Below are positions 1-6,820 of a stretch of 24,047 bases of DNA, in pieces (positions within the stretch are counted from its first letter, which is position 1; the number at the start of each line of letters is the position of its first letter). The DNA lies in the IMG/VR virus record IMGVR_UViG_3300037961_004350, positions 1-24,047 of that record; one strand, written 5' to 3'. This stretch comes from a virus. A program made the translations under genes and the position numbers. A model generated the notes under the pieces. The model was not told the DNA's origin, ran no database searches, and saw nothing but the letters and a program-made list of their open reading frames with translations.

Positions 1-540
1 CCGGAGTTCCCCGGCGTCCACGTTGTACCGCTCCACGGCTTCCGGTTCCGGCATCAGGTACACATGGCCCACGTAGCGCTGGGCGTCCCAGGACCCCGCC
101 GTGACGTCCAGGACGACTTCCCACGGGGCCAGGGCGGAAGTGGACACACGCTTCAGCGGGTCCACGGACTCCACCGGGGCCATCTTGATGAAGCTACACG
201 GGTAGATGAGGGACAGCCGCGTGGCGTCCTCCAGCTGTTCCCGGATGGTCAGGAGGTACTGGTTGGCCGTGGCCTCCGCCACCTCCGGGTTCCCCCGCGC
301 CCTAAGGTCCGGGGTCACCACCACGGATGGGTTCCGGGCGTACAGGCTGCCCAGGTACGACTCCACCACGGCGTACGCCTTGGGGACTTCCGTCCGCAGG
401 ATGGTGTCGTATATCTGGTCCTTCTCCCGCCAGAAGTCCGTCATGTACAGGGCCTTCAGGTCCTGCATCCGGCGCCGCTGGGCGTCCCAGTAGGCGTCAT
501 GGGCCTGGCAGATATCCCGGATGTCTGAAGGTTCGAGCAT
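1..540 (-). CDS. Portal protein, N-terminal part (cut by left edge)
   Basis: Reading left from an ATG at 540 the frame stays open for 180 codons to the window edge, so the C-terminal part is missing. The protein begins MLEPSDIRDICQAHDAYWDA and is rich in helix-forming and charged residues, followed by an amphipathic stretch (EVPKAYAVVESYLGSLYARN) and mixed alpha/beta sequence, typical of the outer wing region of podoviral portals. The portal forms the dodecameric ring at the capsid vertex through which TerL pumps DNA, and to which the tail adaptor binds. The start lies 12 nt after the TerL stop, with an AAGGA ribosome site overlapping that stop, so the two are translationally linked. The identification rests mainly on the order TerS-TerL-portal plus the look of the sequence; no single portal motif is decisive. 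Confidence 0.82.
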   Translation of the reverse strand, partial: MLEPSDIRDICQAHDAYWDAQRRRMQDLKALYMTDFWREKDQIYDTILRTEVPKAYAVVESYLGSLYARNPSVVVTPDLRARGNPEVAEATANQYLLTIREQLEDATRLSLIYPCSFIKMAPVESVDPLKRVSTSALAPWEVVLDVTAGSWDAQRYVGHVYLMPEPEAVERYNVDAGELR

Positions 541-552
541 AGCGGGCGGTCC

Positions 553-2121
553 TTAGAAGGGGAGACTGGAGGCCCTGATACGGCGGGCGCGGGCGGCGGT
601 CAACAGCTTGTCCACGCGGACACCCTTGGCGGCTACCGCGTGGTCCCTCCAGGATGGCGGGATGTCACGGAGACAGCGATACGCCAGGGCAAGGGCGACC
701 GCCGCATCATCATACCCCCCCGCGGGCGCCTCTGGAGCTACCTTACCTGTTGGAATCGTTAGGGAACGTAGTTCCAGCCACGTCACGCGGTCCATCATCC
801 GGATGACCCCCAAGGCCTCCCGCAACGTGTCGAACGCGTCCAGCTTGGACTGTAGGGTGGTGGTCCACGGCTTCCCCGTCCGTGGGTCCCGCCACTGGTT
901 CCGGTACCGCGTGTACCCCATCTCCAACAGGAAGGCGTGGCCGTGGTTGTTGGACTCGGCCAGGACCAGCGCCTGGTTGTACCGGCTGGCCACCTGGACG
1001 ACTCGGTGCGCCCACTGGGCTGGCGTCACGCGGTTGGACCGCTCCACGTACACGGGCTGCCGGGTAGCGACGGACACCACGGACAGGGCCGAGTAGTCCC
1101 CGCCCACCCCGCCGCCAATGTCCACGCCCATCACGTACTTGTCCGCGGGGTGGGGCGCTTCCAGTTCCCGGCCGCCGTTGGTGCCCAGGGCCTGGTGCTC
1201 CACCACGCTAATGTCCTGCATTACGGCGTCGTCGTAGTACCCGCCCTCACGTTCCAGGAAGCAATCGTCAAGACAGGCCGGATACTCCCTGGCAAACTTG
1301 TGACGGCTGCCCAGTTGCCCTATCTTCCGGCGTCTCCAGTGCAGCTGTCCGCGGTCCAGTGCGTACCGCTCGGCCAGGGCCTCCTCCTCCTCCGTGGGTT
1401 GGAAGTCCTCGGGGACCATCTCCGGAGCGTCCCGGTATGCGGGATGCTCCCACCACCACATGGTGAGAAGGTGCCAGCCGTTTTCCGGGGCGCCCATGAT
1501 GAGCCGCGCGTAATGGTCGCCCGGACTGTTGGCCGTGGACTCCGCTATCAGTAGGCCCTCCCCCACGGCGGCATCAGCCTGGGCCAGTACCTCCTCCAGG
1601 TCCGGAGCGTATGCGGCTTCCGAGATGAGAACGGCCGCGGGCGTAAACGAGCGGAGGCCCGTCTGGCTGCGGCTGGTGAACGCCTGAAGGGACGCGCCCG
1701 TGTCGGCGTACACGATACGGTTCCGGGCCTTAGTCTGGATGGGCCGGCGGAGGAGCTGCGGCGGGTCCTCCAGCCAGCGCCGACAGTCATCCAACAGCAT
1801 GGACGCGGAGTCGTCCCGCATGGACACCACGGCATGCATGGCCGCGTGTCTGGACGTGTACGCCATATGATGCAGGGCGAACTTGGCCCCCGTCGTGGCG
1901 GCCACCTGTCGGGCCTTGATGACCAGGATGCGATTGTGGCCGGCCTCGATGGCCTCGAAAATGCGCCGCTGCATGGGTAGCGGGTCGAACGGGATGGGCT
2001 TCTTACTGTCCTTGTCCTGGACCTTGTGAAGTTTGCAGAACACGGACGGGGTATTGACTAGGCCCACCACCCCTTCCACCAGGTCCTCCGGGATGGCGGC
2101 CGGAAGGTACGGGCGCGTCAT
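553..2121 (-). CDS. Terminase large subunit (TerL), packaging ATPase-nuclease
   Basis: The 522-residue protein cuts concatemeric phage DNA and drives it into the prohead through the portal. Residues 64-77 hold an adenine-binding/Walker A-like segment (ILVIKARQVAATT) of the RQ type. Residues 163-170 (AVLISEAA) are Walker B, with Ser-Glu in place of Asp-Glu, a variant also seen in other terminases. LIAESTAN at 191-198 is the coupling motif. The C-terminal RNase H-like nuclease shows D334 (GVDIGGG), E389 (LAES) and D471/D472 (GGYDDA). The open frame runs upstream to 2415, but I chose ATG 2121 because it overlaps the TerS stop as ATGA and because the upstream extension is low-complexity shadow sequence inside terS. 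Length is normal for the family. Confidence 0.95.
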   Translation of the reverse strand: MTRPYLPAAIPEDLVEGVVGLVNTPSVFCKLHKVQDKDSKKPIPFDPLPMQRRIFEAIEAGHNRILVIKARQVAATTGAKFALHHMAYTSRHAAMHAVVSMRDDSASMLLDDCRRWLEDPPQLLRRPIQTKARNRIVYADTGASLQAFTSRSQTGLRSFTPAAVLISEAAYAPDLEEVLAQADAAVGEGLLIAESTANSPGDHYARLIMGAPENGWHLLTMWWWEHPAYRDAPEMVPEDFQPTEEEEALAERYALDRGQLHWRRRKIGQLGSRHKFAREYPACLDDCFLEREGGYYDDAVMQDISVVEHQALGTNGGRELEAPHPADKYVMGVDIGGGVGGDYSALSVVSVATRQPVYVERSNRVTPAQWAHRVVQVASRYNQALVLAESNNHGHAFLLEMGYTRYRNQWRDPRTGKPWTTTLQSKLDAFDTLREALGVIRMMDRVTWLELRSLTIPTGKVAPEAPAGGYDDAAVALALAYRCLRDIPPSWRDHAVAAKGVRVDKLLTAARARRIRASSLPF

Positions 2122-2480
2122 GCGACGGACAACAGCGCTCGGAGTTCCGCCACGGCGCCGTCCTCTCCCGTGGGCGTGTCGGCCTCCGCTTCCATGGCGG
2201 CCTCCAGAACGAAGCGCGCCGCCAACAGCTGGGTCTGTTTCCCTGTCCCGCGAAGGCAGGCGGCCACGGCCTGGATGGCCTCCGGGGTCAGCCTGTCCAG
2301 TTCCCGGCGTACGTCCAGACGGGGGGGGGCGATGGTGGCCCGGTACTCCTCCCGCATGGCCTGGACGTTCCATCGCAGGACGGACTTCCGGGAACAAAGG
2401 CCCTGGGCAATACACTCGTCAATCGTGGAACCAAGTTCGAGCGCTTCAGCCACTCGCGTCTGGGTTGGGGTCAGTGCCAT
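2118..2480 (-). CDS. Putative terminase small subunit (TerS)
   Basis: A 120-residue protein directly upstream of TerL and overlapping it by 4 nt. Residues about 4-45 (LTPTQTRVAEALELGSTIDE and on through CSRKSVLRWNVQA) look like a helix-turn-helix, as in small terminases that recognise the packaging site. Residues about 55-100 are helical, fitting the oligomerisation part. Small terminases are poorly conserved, so the call leans on position, size and the N-terminal HTH. An AGGAC ribosome site precedes the ATG. The gene contains a run of nine C residues on the coding strand (plus-strand G9 at 2321-2329). The run is in frame here but could be a slippage site. Confidence 0.8.
   Translation of the reverse strand: MALTPTQTRVAEALELGSTIDECIAQGLCSRKSVLRWNVQAMREEYRATIAPPRLDVRRELDRLTPEAIQAVAACLRGTGKQTQLLAARFVLEAAMEAEADTPTGEDGAVAELRALLSVA
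2321..2329. repeat. G9/C9 homopolymer inside terS
   Basis: Nine consecutive G on the plus strand (C9 in the mRNA) code for Ala-Pro-Pro-Arg in TerS. It is the longest single-base run I see in the window. A -1 shift here enters the TerL frame, which is open from 2415 to its stop. It could also be a sequencing-length error, but the normal frame gives a plausible TerS. Confidence 0.8.
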
Positions 2481-2522
2481 GTCCTCGTCCTTCCCTGTCC
2501 CAGTGTGTCCGGGGTGCAGGGA

Positions 2523-3107
2523 TTACGAACGTAGCACGCTGGCCCCATGCTCTGGAGGCTGGAGGGCGGGGAACCATCGGCACCACTCCGGGCGCTGGCC
2601 GCTCCGGCAGTCGTCCACAAACCACGCCAGTACACCGTCGTGCCACTCGGTGGACGCCATTTGTCGGGACGCCATGGCCTCCAGTTCAGCGCGGGACATG
2701 CGGGTTCCATAGTGCAGCTGCGCGGCGTTCAGTTGCTGTCCTCTCGGACAGCCACATGTCACGGCGTAGGCGCGCACCCTCTCCACTCCTTTCCTACGGC
2801 TGTGCACGTAGGCCCGGAGCTGGCCGACTCCCCAACAGTGTGGGCAACGGCTGGAGGCCTTGATGATGCGGGCGTCACGTTCCTGGCCGGCCTCGGACTT
2901 CATGGTGGACCAGGTAGCGCGGAGCTCTGCGGGCGTGGGCCGGTACGTGGACGCGGCCAGCTGTCGTTCGACCAGCTCGCCAGCCCGGTCCCCGGCCTCC
3001 TCCAGTAGTGCGTGGATGGTGGGGCCGAGGAGCTCCCGGTAGTCCCGTGGGCTTCCCGGTCCGGGGAGGGCGGACAGTCGGGCCACCAGCTTCTGGGCGT
3101 CAGCCAT
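2523..3107 (-). CDS. Zinc-ribbon protein of unknown function
   Basis: A 194-residue protein, first gene of the terminase-portal cluster, starting with ATG at 3107 and ending 42 nt before terS. Residues 88-91 (CPHC, followed by WGVGQ) and 118-120 (CGC) form a four-cysteine zinc knuckle resembling the CxxCxGxG units of DnaJ-type zinc fingers. The N-terminal half is helical and rich in Ala/Glu/Arg; the C-terminal third is rich in Trp and Arg (W155, W162, W175, W178). Phage replication initiators or helicase loaders can carry such zinc knuckles, and no other replication gene is visible, but that role is only a guess. The 132-nt gap upstream (3108-3239) is less GC-rich than its surroundings around 3145-3180 and probably holds the promoter of the leftward operon. 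A TTGACG hexamer lies at 3177-3172, but I find no convincing -10 at the right spacing. Confidence 0.75.
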   Translation of the reverse strand: MADAQKLVARLSALPGPGSPRDYRELLGPTIHALLEEAGDRAGELVERQLAASTYRPTPAELRATWSTMKSEAGQERDARIIKASSRCPHCWGVGQLRAYVHSRRKGVERVRAYAVTCGCPRGQQLNAAQLHYGTRMSRAELEAMASRQMASTEWHDGVLAWFVDDCRSGQRPEWCRWFPALQPPEHGASVLRS

Positions 3108-3239
3108 GGGACACCCCGCGCGTGGTCCGTGGGTGCCGGCGTCGCATTGATTGAAAGATAGTACCCACCTGCGTCAAGTCGTCGGGGCTAAGTCCGCGGG
3201 ATGACGGGGGAAGGATTACCTGGGCCTGTGGCGCGCGGG

Positions 3240-3491
3240 TCACTCCTCACCACCCATCGGCGTGACGCCAACGACGCGAAGGGCCAGCTGGTCCAGTGGT
3301 ACTTCCAGGACCGCAGCCAGTGCCGGCCAGGCAGCCTGGGCGGGGGTCCGTTTCCCTGTGGCCCATCTCCAGACAGTCCGCCGGTCCACCTGGAATCCGG
3401 CAGCGGACAGCGCCGTGGCAAGGGCAGCCGGTCCAGTAAAACCCGCGCCCGTACAGCGCAGTTGGAGCCACTCGTGGAAAGGTACGTGCAT
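3240..3491 (-). CDS. Cro/CI-like helix-turn-helix transcriptional regulator
   Basis: An 83-residue protein beginning MHVPFHEWLQLR. Residues about 19-65 (GPAALATALSAAGFQVDRRT and on through VWRWATGKRTP to LEVP) form a classic XRE/Cro-type fold, with the recognition helix around VDRRTVWRWATGKR. The frame runs further upstream to 3614, but the ATG at 3491 has a GGAAG ribosome site at normal spacing, and a longer form would translate through the operator region. The gene is transcribed away from the early operon, and two 17-bp palindromes lie between it and that operon. The likely role is autoregulation and control of the early promoter. Whether it maintains lysogeny cannot be told: no integrase or antirepressor is visible. 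Confidence 0.88.
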   Translation of the reverse strand: MHVPFHEWLQLRCTGAGFTGPAALATALSAAGFQVDRRTVWRWATGKRTPAQAAWPALAAVLEVPLDQLALRVVGVTPMGGEE

Positions 3492-3525
3492 TTTTCTTCC
3501 GTTTTCTGTGTGTAAGGCCTTGCGT

Positions 3526-3542
3526 GTCGCCACGCCGGCGAC
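3526..3542. promoter_or_regulatory. Operator-like palindrome O1
   Basis: GTCGCCACGCCGGCGAC is an inverted repeat with 8-nt half sites around a central base, matching at six of eight arm positions. Its left half site is identical to that of the second palindrome 31 bp away. By position it would overlap a promoter beside the Cro-like regulator gene. Confidence 0.75.
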
Positions 3543-3556
3543 TAAACATGTAACAT

Positions 3557-3573
3557 GTCGCCACGGTGGCGAC
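3557..3573. promoter_or_regulatory. Operator-like palindrome O2
   Basis: GTCGCCACGGTGGCGAC is a perfect inverted repeat with 8-nt arms around a central G. The centres of O1 and O2 (3534 and 3565) are 31 bp apart, close to three helical turns, which would place two dimers on the same DNA face. I noticed no further copies elsewhere in the window. Confidence 0.8.
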
Positions 3574-3603
3574 GGTAAGACCACACATTCACAGGGACAC
3601 ACC

Positions 3604-3828
3604 ATGACCACCACCCCGATGATTCAGGCCGTTGCAGCGGCTCCGGACCACGTCCAGCTGTGCGCCGCATACCTGGCGGCCATCCCTGCCTGTTGCGACG
3701 CGGAATCACTGCGGGAGCTGGTGGAAGCATTCAACCAGAGCACGGTCCGTCTTGGTGAATCGCTGGACTTTGCACGGACTCAGCGGGCGCTGATGGACAT
3801 GCACCTGGCCAACAGCGCCCCCCAGTAG
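3604..3828 (+). CDS. Small early protein, unknown function (74 aa)
   Basis: First gene of the rightward early operon. The ATG at 3604 follows an AGGGA ribosome site. The frame is open far upstream (to 3262), but that part lies inside the regulator gene and the control region. The protein is mostly helical, with an Ala-rich N-terminus, a CC pair at residues 30-31 and a C-terminal amphipathic helix (ESLRELVEAFNQSTVRLGES). As the first product of the early promoter it is a candidate host-interaction or regulatory protein, but nothing in the sequence identifies it. Confidence 0.75.
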   Translation: MTTTPMIQAVAAAPDHVQLCAAYLAAIPACCDAESLRELVEAFNQSTVRLGESLDFARTQRALMDMHLANSAPQ

Positions 3829-3854
3829 AACCACCAACCACAGGACCCCACCCC

Positions 3855-3965
3855 ATGTCTGCACTTGCCTTCACACTCACAGCGCTGGGCCTTCTGGCCC
3901 TCGCCTTCATCCCACTGACGGCCCTGGCCGACTTCATCCACAACCACACGTACAAGGGGGATTGA
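3855..3965 (+). CDS. Tiny single-span membrane protein (36 aa)
   Basis: The ATG at 3855 opens a 36-codon frame starting MSALAFTLTALGLLALAFIP and ending in a short hydrophilic tail with HNHTYKGD. Residues about 3-25 form one hydrophobic span. It sits 26 nt after the preceding gene, and its TGA stop overlaps the ATG of the next gene (TGATG), which supports real translation. The ribosome site is weak (GGACC-like). Small early membrane proteins can act in superinfection exclusion or host takeover, but no function can be assigned here. Confidence 0.6.
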   Translation: MSALAFTLTALGLLALAFIPLTALADFIHNHTYKGD

Positions 3966-4333
3966 TGACACCCATGCGCCTGGCTTCCATTTTCACCGTC
4001 CTGGACACTTACGGGGTCCGGGACGTCCTCCGCGTTCAGTCCAGCGTCAACCCGCTGGACCCGGACAACCACACCACGGCCGTCTGGGTCCGTCCCTCGG
4101 ACTGGGTCAACGTGTACGACGCCATGTTTTACGCCATGGACGACGTCCCGGAGGTCCGCGCCTCGATGGCCACCACGGGCGGGGACATCACCGTGGCCCT
4201 TGAGGGCGACGGGTTCCGCGTGTTTGCGTGGTGGCCCATGAAGGACCTGGACAGCGTGGCGGAGCGGCTTCTGGCTGCCGGCGTGGACCAGAAAAAGGTG
4301 GACGCGTGGGCCGTCCTCGGGGGTGCCGCGTGA
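3965..4333 (+). CDS. Early protein, unknown function (122 aa)
   Basis: I chose ATG 3965, which overlaps the stop of the tiny membrane protein and follows a strong AAGGGGG ribosome site; a TTG one codon earlier is less likely. The protein has mixed alpha/beta character: a helix (MRLASIFTVLDTYGVRDVLR), then a segment with WVRPSDWVNVYDAMFYAMDD, then strands (GDITVALEGDGFRVFAWWP) and a C-terminal helix with a Lys-Lys-Val-Asp tail. I do not recognise the family. It ends in a GTGA overlap with the annealing protein gene, suggesting it is coexpressed with the recombination functions. Confidence 0.78.
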   Translation: MTPMRLASIFTVLDTYGVRDVLRVQSSVNPLDPDNHTTAVWVRPSDWVNVYDAMFYAMDDVPEVRASMATTGGDITVALEGDGFRVFAWWPMKDLDSVAERLLAAGVDQKKVDAWAVLGGAA

Positions 4334-4989
4334 ACACGTCCGACACCATCAACGAACTGGCCAAGGCCCTGGCCATCGCCCAGGCCTCCATGGGTCCGGC
4401 GCTCAAGGGCGCGAAGAACCCACATTTCCGTTCCAGCTACGCGGACCTGTCCAGCGTGGTGGAGGCCATCCGGGAGCCGTTCACGTCCAACGGCCTGGCC
4501 TGGGTCCAAGCGCCCAGCCTGGACCCGGACACAGGTCTGGTCACCGTGGCCACTCGCATCGTCCACAGTTCCGGCCAGTGGGTGGAGGCCAGCGTGTCCG
4601 CCATGCCGGGACGGGGTGGGAAGGCGGACCTGTCTCCCCAGGCCGTGGGGTCCGCTGTGACGTACCTGCGGCGCTACGGCCTCCAGGCCCTGGCTGGCGT
4701 CCCGTCGGCCGACGATGACGGGGAAGCCGCCATGGGTCGGGGTCGTCCGTCCCACAATGTCCCACAGCGGCGGGCGCCGGCTCCCGCTCCCGCGGCCCAG
4801 GGCCGCTGGTCAGACAAGGAGCGCGCGCGCTTCTGTGCTCGCCTTGGCGAGCTGGGCCTGGAGTATGAAGCCGTGGCGGAGTTCTGTGTGGCCAAGGGCC
4901 GCCCGCGTCCCTCCGTGATGGGTGAGGACCGCCGGAAGCAGCTCCTGACATACCTGGAGGATGCAGGCTTCAAGAAGTCGGAAGGATGA
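4330..4989 (+). CDS. ERF-family single-strand annealing protein
   Basis: ERF proteins anneal complementary single strands and promote phage recombination, concatemer formation and genome circularisation. The 219-residue product starts at GTG 4330, which overlaps the preceding stop as GTGA. Residues 6-60 match the ERF N-terminus (INELAKALAIAQ, NPHFRSSYADLSSVVEAIRE, NGLAWVQ). Residues 101-123 carry the family hallmark SPQAVGSAVTYLRRYGLQAL, followed by an acidic DDDGE. A Pro/Ala/Arg-rich linker (about 138-158) leads to a small C-terminal helical domain (about 159-219) ending in basic residues, probably a DNA- or partner-binding module. No phage SSB or exonuclease gene is recognisable next to it, so a host SSB would be used. 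Length is typical. Confidence 0.93.
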   Translation: MNTSDTINELAKALAIAQASMGPALKGAKNPHFRSSYADLSSVVEAIREPFTSNGLAWVQAPSLDPDTGLVTVATRIVHSSGQWVEASVSAMPGRGGKADLSPQAVGSAVTYLRRYGLQALAGVPSADDDGEAAMGRGRPSHNVPQRRAPAPAPAAQGRWSDKERARFCARLGELGLEYEAVAEFCVAKGRPRPSVMGEDRRKQLLTYLEDAGFKKSEG

Positions 4990-5504
4990 GGCTGTGCGAA
5001 GTCCGCGGCTGTACTGGGACAGCCGTGGCGCTGGTCAACGTGAAGGCCCCCACCTGGAACGTGGCGGAGTCCCGCCGCGTGTGCGCCCGTCATCGGGCGG
5101 ACCTGACACCAACGGAGAACAACGTGGAAACCGTGCCGACTGTGGAACACAGATACCTGGAAACGATTGCCCTCCTCCGGGCCACGCTCATGGACCTGGA
5201 CGAGTGGAACACGGAGGACATGGTGGACCACATGGGCGCCCCGGAACTGGTGGCGGCCATCCGTCACCACCACAACGCCACCGTGGCCCGCTGGAAGGCT
5301 AAAACGGACCGTCTCGAGGACGAGGTAACGGCGGCCCGGGCGGAGGCCAGGCCGGCCACGGCTTCCCGGATGATGGTGGGCGCCGCGGCCACGATGACCC
5401 GCCGCGCCGCTGATGAGCTGGAACCCTGGACCACAGAACGGGACGCCGTCATGGGGATGATGTTGCGGACTGTGGTTGACACACTGGAAGCCGTGAACGG
5501 CTGA
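4986..5504 (+). CDS. Early protein with N-terminal zinc knuckle (172 aa)
   Basis: ATG 4986 overlaps the annealing protein stop (ATGA). The N-terminus has C4 and C9 (CEVRGC), then C33 and H36 (CARH), a CCCH pattern seen in short treble-clef-like zinc knuckles of actinobacterial and phage proteins. Residues about 58-95 and 100-125 are strongly helical and charged (WKAKTDRLEDEVTAARAEAR), probably a coiled coil. The C-terminus is helical with several Met residues. It could be a nucleic-acid-binding partner of the annealing protein, but only position supports this. Confidence 0.78.
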   Translation: MRLCEVRGCTGTAVALVNVKAPTWNVAESRRVCARHRADLTPTENNVETVPTVEHRYLETIALLRATLMDLDEWNTEDMVDHMGAPELVAAIRHHHNATVARWKAKTDRLEDEVTAARAEARPATASRMMVGAAATMTRRAADELEPWTTERDAVMGMMLRTVVDTLEAVNG

Positions 5505-5515
5505 GGGACGACACG

Positions 5516-5983
5516 ATGAACAACGAACTAATGGAAGAAGTGCTGGCCCTTCCCCGCGGGCGCTGGATGCTGTTGCGCCAGGGCCTCCCCGCCGCACTGT
5601 CCGCGGAACTTGGGGACGAGTACCGGAACCACACACGCATCGAAACGCCGGAAGGCCCGCTACGGGTCCTGCGGATGGGCCGCGTCCGCGTGGCTGACCG
5701 TGGCGGCTCGTACGACGTCTACGCACTGTGCAACATGCGCCAAGCACCCCGGAACCCGTACTGGGACGCACTGGGCCGGCTGGTGGTGGACAAGGACACG
5801 CGGCTGGCGGAACTGGAGGACCCGCACCACGCCACGCCCATGTCGGCGTGGGCCTCGGAGCGGGAGCGCGCGGAAGTCCTGGCCGAGCTGCGGGAACTCA
5901 AGGCACAGCGGGAGGGCCTCCTGGCACACGCCACAGCGCTGGCCCTGGAAGTGTCCAGGCAGAGGGAGGCCGCCAATGGGTAG
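5516..5983 (+). CDS. Early protein with C-terminal coiled coil, unknown function (155 aa)
   Basis: ATG 5516 lies 11 nt after the previous stop with a GAGGGA ribosome site. The N-terminal two thirds is compact alpha/beta sequence (RGRWMLLRQGLPAALSAELG; EGPLRVLRMGRVRVADRGGS; YDVYALCNMRQ). Residues about 110-150 are a Glu/Ala/Leu/Arg helix that looks like a coiled coil (AELRELKAQREGLLAHATAL). The stop overlaps the next start by 8 nt. No recognised family. Confidence 0.75.
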   Translation: MNNELMEEVLALPRGRWMLLRQGLPAALSAELGDEYRNHTRIETPEGPLRVLRMGRVRVADRGGSYDVYALCNMRQAPRNPYWDALGRLVVDKDTRLAELEDPHHATPMSAWASERERAEVLAELRELKAQREGLLAHATALALEVSRQREAANG

Positions 5984-6329
5984 GCACTACACACGCTGGA
6001 CCCTTCCGGAACTGCGGCGCATTTCCCAGCGCCGCATGGACGGGGAGGAGTGGGACGCCATCGCCCAGGACTACGACGTGGGACCCAATGCCATCCGGGG
6101 CGCACTGGCCCGCAATGGATTGTACTACGGGGAACGCCAGACCATGGACCGGGAGAGCCGCGCCGCCATGGTGGTGGAGGCCATCCGGCTCCGCTCCCGG
6201 CAGCTGACATGGGACCAGGTGGTGGCCCGCGTGGGGTGGGGGAAGACTCCCGCCGCACTGCGGGCGGCCTGTCGGGTCCACGCGGCGCGGGATGGTGTAG
6301 ACGTCTGGCGCGGCCGGGGTGCGGCGTGA
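5976..6329 (+). CDS. Small DNA-binding protein with two helix-turn-helix-like units
   Basis: A 117-residue basic protein starting at ATG 5976 inside the end of the preceding gene. Residues 8-46 contain a Myb/homeodomain-like unit (WTLPELRRISQRRM, then EEWDAIAQDYDVGPNAIRGA). Residues 64-102 repeat the theme (VEAIRLRSRQLTWDQVVARV, then GKTPAALRAACRVHA). Each ends in a plausible recognition helix. Proteins of this type bind DNA as regulators or architectural factors, and this could be the activator of the leftward late operon, since no phage RNA polymerase is visible. That role is inferred from context only. The open frame runs upstream to 5610, but the upstream part overlaps a better-supported gene. 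Confidence 0.78.
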   Translation: MGRHYTRWTLPELRRISQRRMDGEEWDAIAQDYDVGPNAIRGALARNGLYYGERQTMDRESRAAMVVEAIRLRSRQLTWDQVVARVGWGKTPAALRAACRVHAARDGVDVWRGRGAA

Positions 6330-6820
6330 AGTGGTACGTGGGCATTGACCCAGGACGCACTGGCGCCGTGGTGGCTGTGTCGGATGACTCGGACGCCATG
6401 GTGTACCGGTCCCGGCTGGCCGCTGGATGGTCGGGCGACTCGGAACGGCTGGACGCATGGCGCCAGCTCCTGGACGACGTGGGCGGCTCCGCCCATGTGG
6501 CCGTGGTCTGGGTGGAGACGCAACACGTCCGGCAGGGACAGCGCGGCCAGGTCCGTCACGTCCGGGAGGCCGGCATGTGGTGCGGCTGGGTCCTGGCCTA
6601 TGGCCTCGAACTGCAGGAACGCAAGGCCGCGGGACATGAAGGGTGGCGCGTGGCCGCTGGGATGCACACGAGAAGCGGGAAGGCTGACACGCTGGAGATG
6701 GTCCAGCGCCGCCTCCCGAACCTGGACATCACGCCCGGGCGGCTCCGGACTCCCCACATGGGACTGGTGGACGCGGCCGGCATTGCGCTGGCCGCCCGTG
6801 CCCAGCATGGGAGGACCTGA
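6326..6820 (+). CDS. RuvC-like Holliday junction resolvase
   Basis: The 164-residue product starts at GTG 6326, overlapping the preceding stop as GTGA. It has the RNase H-like resolvase fold: residues 4-16 (YVGIDPGRTGAVV) give strand 1 with catalytic D8; VVWVETQHV gives E64; HMGLVDAAGIALAA near the C-terminus gives D149, with H144 five residues earlier. A basic region lies around 100-121 (K100, R116, K119). Such enzymes cut branched recombination and replication intermediates before packaging, which suits the ERF annealing protein in the same operon. The length fits phage RuvC homologues. Confidence 0.9.
   Translation: MKWYVGIDPGRTGAVVAVSDDSDAMVYRSRLAAGWSGDSERLDAWRQLLDDVGGSAHVAVVWVETQHVRQGQRGQVRHVREAGMWCGWVLAYGLELQERKAAGHEGWRVAAGMHTRSGKADTLEMVQRRLPNLDITPGRLRTPHMGLVDAAGIALAARAQHGRT

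Larger units (their letters stand above)
3492..3603. promoter_or_regulatory. Divergent control region between regulator and early operon
   Basis: This 112-nt gene-free stretch separates the leftward regulator from the rightward early genes and is distinctly richer in A+T than its flanks. It contains two near-identical 17-bp palindromes (3526-3542 and 3557-3573). A candidate rightward promoter is TTGCGT (3520-3525) and TAAACA (3543-3548) with a 17-nt spacer that coincides exactly with the first palindrome. Both hexamers match the sigma-70 consensus poorly, so the promoter assignment is weak. The 14 nt between the palindromes contain ACATGT-type sequence and could carry overlapping leftward and rightward -10 elements. 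An AGGGA ribosome site for the first early gene sits near 3593-3597. Confidence 0.65.

Noticed and set aside
2122-2415. N-terminal extension of TerL
   Set aside because: The extension is shadow sequence within terS, while the ATG at 2121 has the usual ATGA coupling and yields a normal TerL.
3108-3239. Sigma-70 promoter with TTGACG at 3177-3172 and TACTAT at 3163-3158
   Set aside because: The hexamers are only 8 nt apart, far from the normal 16-18 nt, and no better -10 exists at correct spacing.
3492-3614. 41-residue N-terminal extension of the Cro-like regulator
   Set aside because: It would translate through both palindromes and the likely promoters, and the ATG at 3491 has a good ribosome site.
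4674-5771. 365-codon minus-strand frame across the early operon
   Set aside because: It runs antisense to four overlapping early genes, including the ERF annealing gene, and is low-complexity.
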